Below the pieces are notes generated by a model. It searched no databases, was not told the origin of the DNA, and saw nothing but the letters and a program-made list of their open reading frames with translations. Position numbers and translations under genes: made by a program. Positions 58,314-64,000 of a stretch of DNA of 64,000 nt are shown here, piece after piece. Position 1 is the first letter of the stretch. Each line of letters begins with the position of its first letter. This stretch comes from Fimisoma sp964619315 (GTDB taxonomy: Bacteria > Bacillota > Clostridia > Peptostreptococcales > Anaerovoracaceae), in assembly GCA_964619315.1 (NCBI GenBank), contig CAZUEH010000004.1, positions 1-64,000 on the forward strand, written 5' to 3'.

Positions 58314-59024
58314 TTACCTTATTGGCTCTTTTGCAGGGGTTCCTGCTTTTCTCGGGTACTTTGATCCCGTTTTGTCTGTCTTTTTTATTAGCACTATCTT
58401 GTGCTCGTCTCCGACTTGGTGAAGCGGTGTCGGCGCCATTCTTTCATATTCGCCACCTAAAATTTTGATAGCCTTTTGAGCAGTTTCCAGCTCCGCCTCG
58501 GAGTCTGCGCCCTTGTAGGCAACCATATATCCTCCCACTTTTACGAATGGCAAGCAATATTCGCTAAGGACGGTTAGATTTGATACGGCCCTTGAGACAC
58601 AAAGGTCATAGCCTTCTCTATGGCGAGGATTTCTAGCCAAATCTTCGGCTCTTGCATGAACCGTTTTGACGTTTTTTATTCCTATAGCTTCGCAAAGTTC
58701 GTCAATGATTTTCAGTTTTTTGTTTAGGGAATCAGCAAGAATGAATTCTTTTTCTGGAGACAAAATCGCCAACGGAACTCCCGGGAAGCCTGCGCCTGTT
58801 CCCATATCTAACACTTTATTTGCTTTTACGTATTCTGGCAAATTAAAACAGGCTGCCGAATCCACAAAGTGCTTAATAGTGAATTCCTTAGGATCTCTTA
58901 TGGCCGTTAAGTTGACCATTTCGTTCCATTGAAGCACGCCACTGCGATATGCGTCAAACTTTCTGAGCATATCTTCGTCGTAAGGCATTTTGTTTTCTTC
59001 GAAATATTCTATAAGTTGTTTCAC
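58314..59024 (-). CDS. rsmG: 16S rRNA (guanine527-N7)-methyltransferase RsmG
   Basis: SAM-dependent methyltransferase of the 530 loop of 16S rRNA. The SAM-binding motif is VLDMGTGAGFPGVPLAI, followed by LADSLNKKLKII and CVSRAVSNL. The length is 236 residues. It starts with GTG that overlaps the mnmG stop codon by two bases (TAGTG). Confidence 0.96.
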   Translation of the reverse strand: MKQLIEYFEENKMPYDEDMLRKFDAYRSGVLQWNEMVNLTAIRDPKEFTIKHFVDSAACFNLPEYVKANKVLDMGTGAGFPGVPLAILSPEKEFILADSLNKKLKIIDELCEAIGIKNVKTVHARAEDLARNPRHREGYDLCVSRAVSNLTVLSEYCLPFVKVGGYMVAYKGADSEAELETAQKAIKILGGEYERMAPTPLHQVGDEHKIVLIKKTDKTGSKYPRKAGTPAKEPIR

Positions 59025-60904
59025 TATTTTCCTCTTCTTCTTTTCTCCAAATATACAAGGAGAACATTGATGTCTGCTGGTGATACTCCAGAAATTCTCG
59101 AGGCTTGGCCTAAAGATTCTGGCTTTATCTGGTTTAGTTTTTGCGATGCTTCAATTCTTAGTCCATCGATTTTTTCGTAGTCAAGTTCGTGGTCGAGTTT
59201 CTTGTTTTCTAATTTTTTGAATCGTTCTATTTGGGCGAGCTGCTTTTGGATATATCCTTCATATTTTATATGAACTTCTAATTGTGTTACCTCATGATAA
59301 GAAAGTTCAGGTCGAGTTTCATCATCTATTTGCGCCAAGTCTTTGTATGTGATCTGCGGTCTCTTTAAAAGATCTGCCATAGAAATTCTTGACTGTACTG
59401 GCGAGGTTTCATGTGCTTCCAAAAATTCATTTATCTCTTTTGGTGTAAATGTTTTTTGGTTCAATCTTTCAAGCTCTTTTCCAACATTTTCCTTTTTTGC
59501 CAAATATCGCTTATATCGCTCCTCAGAGGCCAATCCGACTTCATATCCCTTGTCTGTCAAACGCAAATCTGCGTTGTCTTGCCTCAGAACCAGCCTATAT
59601 TCCGCTCTGGACGTCATTATTCTGTAAGGTTCATTAGTCCCTTTTGTCACCAAATCGTCGATTAGAACGCCAATATAAGCCTCGTTTCTTCCCAGAACTA
59701 GCGGATTTTTTGACGAAATTTTGCGAACTGCATTAATTCCTGCCATCAATCCCTGAGCTGCCGCTTCTTCATATCCGGAGCTTCCATTAAATTGTCCTGC
59801 GCAAAAAAGATTTTCAATCTGTCTATTTTCTAAACTCAATTTTAAATCTTGAGGGTCGATGCAATAATACTCGATCGCATAGGCCGGTCTAACTATTCTA
59901 AGATTTTCAAGTCCTGGTATTGTTTTGTAAAAAGCAAGTTGAACATCCTCAGGCAAGCTAGATGACATTCCTTGTATATACATTTCGTCAGTATCCAAAC
60001 CTTCGGGTTCTACGAAAAGTTGATGCCTCTCTTTGTCCGCAAATCTATTTACTTTATCCTCGATGGACGGACAATATCTTGGGCCGATTCCCTCTATCTG
60101 TCCTCCGAACAAAGCCGATCGATGAAAATTAGCTCGAATCACTTTATGAGTTTCTTCATTAGTATATGTAAGCCAGCAAGAAATTTTATTTCCTCCCACC
60201 TTATCGTTCAGGAAAGAAAACGGAACCGTTTCCTCGTCGCCTTTCTGCTCCTGCATTTTGGAATAATCCAAACTGCTTCCTAAACATCTAGCCGGTGTGC
60301 CAGTTTTAAACCTACGAAGTTTCATTCCGTGCTTCTTTAAATTTTCTGCTAACTCGTTAGATGGCGCAAGGCCGTTAGGCCCACTTTCAAATGCGCTACT
60401 CCCGATAAAAATCTTTCCGTTTAAGAAAGTTCCCGTTGTCAGGATTACTGCCTTTGCCTCATAACAAGTCCCGGTCTTTGTAACGACTCCCGTCACCTTA
60501 CCGTCTTCAATAATCAAGTCCGTCACTTCCCCCTGTTTCATGTCCAGGTTAGGTGTTGACTCGATAGTCTTTTTCATTTCTATATGGTAGCGATTTTTAT
60601 CTGCCTGTGCCCTAAGGGAATGTACCGCAGGCCCTTTAGCAGTGTTGAGCATTTTGCACTGAATAAAGGTCTTATCAATATTGCAGCCCATTTCTCCGCC
60701 AAGTGCATCTATCTCTCTAACTAGGTGACCTTTTCCGGTTCCCCCTATAGACGGATTGCACGGCATCATTGCTACCGCTTCTAAGTTCATGGAAAACATC
60801 AATGTTCTTTTGCCCATTCGGCTTGCAGCAAGAGCAGCTTCGCAACCAGCATGGCCAGCGCCTACTACAATCACATCGTATTCTCCCATAAAAATTCTTT
60901 CCAT
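59024..60904 (-). CDS. mnmG: tRNA uridine-5-carboxymethylaminomethyl modification enzyme MnmG (GidA)
   Basis: FAD enzyme that, with MnmE, installs cmnm5 on U34 of certain tRNAs. The FAD motif VIVVGAGHAGCEAALAASRMG is at the N-terminus, with PCNPSIGGTGKGHLVREIDALGG following and the C-terminal helical domain with YEGYIQKQ. The length is 626 residues. Two ATGs five codons apart are possible starts; the second has a closer GGAAAG. Upstream is mnmE, downstream rsmG. Confidence 0.97.
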   Translation of the reverse strand: MERIFMGEYDVIVVGAGHAGCEAALAASRMGKRTLMFSMNLEAVAMMPCNPSIGGTGKGHLVREIDALGGEMGCNIDKTFIQCKMLNTAKGPAVHSLRAQADKNRYHIEMKKTIESTPNLDMKQGEVTDLIIEDGKVTGVVTKTGTCYEAKAVILTTGTFLNGKIFIGSSAFESGPNGLAPSNELAENLKKHGMKLRRFKTGTPARCLGSSLDYSKMQEQKGDEETVPFSFLNDKVGGNKISCWLTYTNEETHKVIRANFHRSALFGGQIEGIGPRYCPSIEDKVNRFADKERHQLFVEPEGLDTDEMYIQGMSSSLPEDVQLAFYKTIPGLENLRIVRPAYAIEYYCIDPQDLKLSLENRQIENLFCAGQFNGSSGYEEAAAQGLMAGINAVRKISSKNPLVLGRNEAYIGVLIDDLVTKGTNEPYRIMTSRAEYRLVLRQDNADLRLTDKGYEVGLASEERYKRYLAKKENVGKELERLNQKTFTPKEINEFLEAHETSPVQSRISMADLLKRPQITYKDLAQIDDETRPELSYHEVTQLEVHIKYEGYIQKQLAQIERFKKLENKKLDHELDYEKIDGLRIEASQKLNQIKPESLGQASRISGVSPADINVLLVYLEKRRRGK

Positions 60905-60926
60905 TATATATAAAGTCCTTTCAAAC

Positions 60927-62297
60927 TTATTTTCCTAAACAAAATCTTTCAAACACCTTGTCAATTATATCAGAGGTTGCCGTCTCTCCAATTATTTCTC
61001 CCAGAGCCTCGTATGCCCTGTTTACATCAATCTCGATAAATTCCAAAGGTTCTCTTATTTCAGTCATTTGCAAAGCATCCGCCAGACTCTGGCTTCCTTC
61101 TTCCAAAAGATTTTTGTGGCGAAGGTTCGTCACCAGCATATTTTCTCCATGACTTACTTGACCTCCATACACCATGTCCTCTATGGCTGCTGCCAACTCT
61201 TTTGACCCTTTGCCATCAATCAACGCAGTCTCTATTATAACTGCCTGAGGCATTGCTTTGGTTAGTTTCGCTGCTGTAATCACAGAGCCTTTATCTCTTT
61301 TGTTAAGCAGAATTATAGCTTTGCGATCTGCAATATAATCAATTATTTCGTGATCCTCTGGATCAAGGTCGTTGCTTCCATCAATTACGAAGACAACTAA
61401 ATCCGAATTATTAAAAGCCTCTTTGCTCTTCTCAATTCCTATTTTTTCTATTACGTCCTCAGTCTCATGGATGCCGGCTGTATCTGTTAACACAACAGGA
61501 ATGTTGTTTATTACAAGCCTTTCCTCTATTGTATCTCTTGTGGTTCCCGGGATATCTGTTACTATGGCTCTGTTCTCGCCGATAAGAGTGTTCATCAAGG
61601 AGGACTTTCCTACATTAGGTTTTCCTACTATTGATACTTTTAATCCCTCTCTGATTATTCGCCCTGTGTTAGCAGTGGACAATAGCTTGACTATTTTGTC
61701 CCTTGTATTTTTCAACGCCTCCGACAATTTTTCGTAGGTCATTTCTTCAATGTCCTCGTCTGGATAATCAATGTTTACCGTAAGGCTCACCAATATATCC
61801 ACAAGGTCTGCACGTATTTCCTTTATTTTTGCAGAAAAAGCTCCTTCAAGCTGGTCGAGGGCTACATCGAAAGTTTTTTCAGTCTTGGCTTTGATCAAAT
61901 CGATTACAGCTTCTGCCTGTGACAAATCAAGGCGTCCATTCAAAAATGCTCTTTTGGTGAATTCTCCTTTTTCAGCAAGTCTTCCGCCATTTTTCAATAC
62001 TAAGTCCAAAATTTTTCTTAAAGAAATAATGCTGCCATGACATTGTATTTCTACTACATCTTCAGCCGTATATGTACGAGGGCCTTTCATATATACAGAC
62101 ATTACCTCGTCTATTTTCTTGCCACTTTCAGGATCTATTATGTGACCATAAGCAAGCGTTCTGCTTTTTATGTTTTCGGACACAGGAACAAAGACCTTCT
62201 TCAAAATTGTCAAGGCCTCTTCTCCGCTTATTCTTACTATTCCTATTCCGCCCTCGCCTTGGGCCGTTGCAATAGCAACAATTGTATCTTCCATCAT
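60927..62297 (-). CDS. mnmE: tRNA modification GTPase MnmE (TrmE)
   Basis: Partner of MnmG. The tetrahydrofolate-binding N-terminal domain starts DTIVAIATAQGEGGIGIVRISG. The inserted G domain shows GKPNVGKSSLMN, DIPGTTRD, DTAGIHE and LLNKRD. It ends with the C-terminal CLGK box that is part of the active site. The length of 456 residues is normal. Confidence 0.97.
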   Translation of the reverse strand: MMEDTIVAIATAQGEGGIGIVRISGEEALTILKKVFVPVSENIKSRTLAYGHIIDPESGKKIDEVMSVYMKGPRTYTAEDVVEIQCHGSIISLRKILDLVLKNGGRLAEKGEFTKRAFLNGRLDLSQAEAVIDLIKAKTEKTFDVALDQLEGAFSAKIKEIRADLVDILVSLTVNIDYPDEDIEEMTYEKLSEALKNTRDKIVKLLSTANTGRIIREGLKVSIVGKPNVGKSSLMNTLIGENRAIVTDIPGTTRDTIEERLVINNIPVVLTDTAGIHETEDVIEKIGIEKSKEAFNNSDLVVFVIDGSNDLDPEDHEIIDYIADRKAIILLNKRDKGSVITAAKLTKAMPQAVIIETALIDGKGSKELAAAIEDMVYGGQVSHGENMLVTNLRHKNLLEEGSQSLADALQMTEIREPLEFIEIDVNRAYEALGEIIGETATSDIIDKVFERFCLGK

Positions 62298-62326
62298 ACG
62301 CTTTTCCCTAATTAGTTAATTTGTTG

Positions 62327-62354
62327 CAAAAAGGGCTGTCAAAGAGACAGCCCT
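62327..62354 (-). terminator. Intrinsic terminator after jag
   Basis: GGGCTGTC / GACAGCCC stem with a 5-nt loop and a T5 run on the minus strand. It separates yidD-yidC-jag from mnmE-mnmG-rsmG. Confidence 0.88.
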
Positions 62355-62359
62355 CCATA

Positions 62360-63157
62360 TTATTTCAGCTCAATTATAACCCTTCTATATGGGTCTTGTC
62401 CTTCGCTTCTAGTTAACACCTTGTCGTGGTTGTGAAGAGCTTCGTGAATCACCTTTCTTTCATACGGGTTCATCGGTTCAAGCTTAACACTTCTTCTTGT
62501 TTTCATTACCTTGTTGGCAAGTCTATACGCCAGCGCTTCAAGGGTGCTTTCTCTCTTTGCTCTATAATTTTCGGCATCTACTACCACTCGAGTATATTCT
62601 TCATTGCCTTTGTTAGCTACAAGGCTTGTCAAATATTGGATAGCATCCAAGGTTTGTCCTCTTTTGCCTATTATAGTTCCAGAATCTTTGCCTTGAATGT
62701 TCAAGAACAAAGCTTCGTCATTTTTCTTGGCTTCTATTTCTAGATCCAATCCCATTTCCTTCATTACTTTTCTAAGGAAATCTAGTGCTTCGTGTTCTTC
62801 GCAAGGAACTAAGTTCTCTTCGTTGAGTTCTCGTTCTTTTTTGAAGTTTTCTTCCTGTCCAACTCTTGGTTCCTGCTTTGCAGGTTCCTTTGCGAACTTT
62901 TCTGTCTGTTGAGTCTGCACTTTTGGTGCCTTTTCGGTTTCAATGACTTCCTTTTTATATTCAGTTGTCGGCTTTGCTGACTCCTGCTTTTTTTCTACCC
63001 TAACGAGGGCAAGTTTTGAGCCAATTCCGAAAAAGCCTCTTGAAGGTTCCTCTAAAACAGTAACTTCGACTTCATCTATGGTAAGTTTCAGATCTTCTAA
63101 CGCCAAGCTTACGGCGGTTTCTACATCTGTTCCCCATTTTTCAGAAAAATCTGCCAT
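62360..63157 (-). CDS. jag: RNA-binding protein Jag / KhpB
   Basis: SpoIIIJ-associated RNA-binding protein. A Jag-N domain (WGTDVETAVSLALEDL ... PSRGFFGIGSKLA) is followed by a charged linker (about 70-120), a KH domain (GKDSGTIIGKRGQTLDAIQYL) and an R3H domain (KLEPMNPYERKVIHEALH). I start it at the ATG at 63157, after GGAGG; the longer frame would need a TTG that overlaps that site. 265 residues. Confidence 0.94.
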   Translation of the reverse strand: MADFSEKWGTDVETAVSLALEDLKLTIDEVEVTVLEEPSRGFFGIGSKLALVRVEKKQESAKPTTEYKKEVIETEKAPKVQTQQTEKFAKEPAKQEPRVGQEENFKKERELNEENLVPCEEHEALDFLRKVMKEMGLDLEIEAKKNDEALFLNIQGKDSGTIIGKRGQTLDAIQYLTSLVANKGNEEYTRVVVDAENYRAKRESTLEALAYRLANKVMKTRRSVKLEPMNPYERKVIHEALHNHDKVLTRSEGQDPYRRVIIELK

Positions 63158-63182
63158 GTTTTGCTTTTCCTCCAATATAAAG

Positions 63183-63893
63183 TTATGCTCTCGCTACTTT
63201 TTTCTTCTTCTTTTTCTTAGTTTCTCCTAACATCTTCTTCTTCATTTTAGCGAAGTGGATGTTGTAGAAGATTTGAATTATCTGATTCAAAGACCAATAA
63301 ATAGCTAATCCTGCTGGATAGCTTCTTGCCATAACCAAAATCATTACAGGGAAAAAGTATTTCATAACTTTGTTCATAACCTGCATTTGTTCTGCATTTG
63401 GTCCAGCGGTCTGATTGGTCTGAGAAAAATAGGTTGCTATAAAGGTAGCAATTCCCGCCACTACCGGAAGTATCCACTTATCAGGTTGTGATAAGTCAGG
63501 GATCCACAAGAATTCTTCGTGGATAGCAAAAAGCATGGAATCAGAAGAAATATAGTTCATTGGGTTTCTCAACAAAGAAAAAAGTCCCATTATAACTACC
63601 ATCTGAACCAACATTGGAAGGCATCCGCCATACATGCTACCGCCTTCTTCTTTATATAGCTCTGACATCTTTTCATTCATCAGAGTTTTATCTTTAGCAT
63701 ATTTTTGCTGTATTTCCTTGATTTTGGGTTGCATTTTGCTCATGTTGGTTGTAGTCTTTATCTGCTTTGCATATAAAGGGTACATTACAACCTTTACTAA
63801 GACCGTAAATGCAATTAAAGCAAGACCATAATTACCTATTAAGTCATAAATCCATGTGAGCAAATAACTCATTGGACCTGCTAAAATTCTCAT
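63183..63893 (-). CDS. yidC: Membrane protein insertase YidC/SpoIIIJ
   Basis: Inserts and folds membrane proteins, alone or with Sec. The five core membrane segments are present, starting WIYDLIGNYGLALIAFTVLVK, with the cytoplasmic hairpin KQIKTTTNMSKMQPKIKEIQ and the GGCLPMLVQMVVIMGLFSLLR helix. The tail is strongly basic (ETKKKKKKKVARA), fitting ribosome contact. I see no lipobox at the start, unlike many Gram-positive homologues. The ATG at 63893 has GGAGG six bases upstream. 236 residues. Confidence 0.95.
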   Translation of the reverse strand: MRILAGPMSYLLTWIYDLIGNYGLALIAFTVLVKVVMYPLYAKQIKTTTNMSKMQPKIKEIQQKYAKDKTLMNEKMSELYKEEGGSMYGGCLPMLVQMVVIMGLFSLLRNPMNYISSDSMLFAIHEEFLWIPDLSQPDKWILPVVAGIATFIATYFSQTNQTAGPNAEQMQVMNKVMKYFFPVMILVMARSYPAGLAIYWSLNQIIQIFYNIHFAKMKKKMLGETKKKKKKKVARA

Positions 63894-63903
63894 CAATTTC
63901 CTC

Positions 63904-64000
63904 CATTATTTTAAAGGGTCGTATCCTCCTTCATGCCAAGGATGACACTTTAAAATTCGTTTAATTCCCAAGTAACCGCCTTTTATTGGCCCGTATTTTT
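63904..64000 (-). CDS. yidD: Membrane protein insertion efficiency factor YidD (partial)
   Basis: Only the C-terminal 31 codons are in the window. They read KYGPIKGGYLGIKRILKCHP in one stretch and then WHEGGYDPLK before TAA, the family's CHP-GGYDP signature. It lies 10 bp upstream of yidC, the conserved rpmH-rnpA-yidD-yidC order that borders oriC. The 5' end is outside the window. Confidence 0.92.

Noticed and set aside
1..64000. tRNA, rRNA, prophage or integrative element
   Set aside because: No tRNA-like cloverleaf, rRNA segment, integrase or phage structural gene was found; the only mobile DNA is the IS3 remnant near 46 kb.

Overview
This is a low-to-moderate GC chromosomal segment from an anaerobic Firmicute, most likely a Clostridia member that ferments amino acids. 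Supporting signs are a complete oxidative ornithine-degradation cluster under sigma-54 control, B12 nucleotide-loop genes, Gram-positive-type housekeeping operons (L13-S9, L9-DnaB, yidD-yidC-jag-mnmE-mnmG-rsmG-parA-parB), AGGAGG-type ribosome binding sites and TTGACA/TATAAT promoters. Family-level placement is inference. The right end is the classic oriC-proximal block and carries a perfect parS site. I see no rRNA, tRNA, CRISPR array or prophage.

Layout. 0-4 kb: secA and a CNNM/CorC protein. 4.1-4.4 kb: a 73-bp tandem repeat running into a 100-N assembly gap. 4.5-6.1 kb: birA-bioY. 6.3-11 kb: small hypotheticals, a purine salvage pair (phosphoribosyltransferase, NCS2 permease), an HD protein and a DMT exporter. 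11.2-15.5 kb: a TIM-barrel protein followed by cobT-cobU-cobS-CobU-like-CobC-like. 15.5-18.3 kb: metNIQ behind a methionine-rich leader peptide and attenuator. 18.4-23.4 kb: phosphohexomutase, flavoprotein, endonuclease IV, DUF2804 and HD proteins. 23.4-34.1 kb: the ornithine cluster (orr, GlmL-like, GNAT, oraE, oraS, ortB, ortA, ord) and its enhancer-binding activator. 34.2-38.2 kb: ArsR-type regulator and a large RND exporter. 38.4-41.8 kb: S9/L13, cca, a second DMT exporter. 42-45 kb: an aromatic amino-acid type ABC transporter behind a Tyr/Phe-rich leader peptide and attenuator. 45-46.3 kb: an EAL-domain gene truncated by a shrunken IS3-family remnant. 46.5-53.9 kb: M23 peptidase, DnaD-like protein, DUF1858, dnaB, L9, DHH phosphoesterase and SprT-like protein. 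54-56.4 kb: hybrid histidine kinase and DUF1294. 56.4-64 kb: parB to yidD.

How the parts fit. L-ornithine is racemised (Orr), rearranged by B12/PLP-dependent OraSE, oxidised by Ord and cleaved by OrtAB to alanine and acetyl-CoA. The B12-assembly operon could supply the OraE cofactor. The activator upstream of ord has a textbook sigma-54 promoter about 190 bp downstream of two identical palindromes. A third copy of the palindrome sits on the -35 box of the activator's own promoter, which suggests negative autoregulation.

The most distinctive observations are two putative ribosome-mediated attenuators (Met-rich peptide before metNIQ; Tyr/Phe-rich peptide before a TrpXYZ-type transporter). Both are absent from standard ORF calling because the leader genes are only 30 and 36 codons long.
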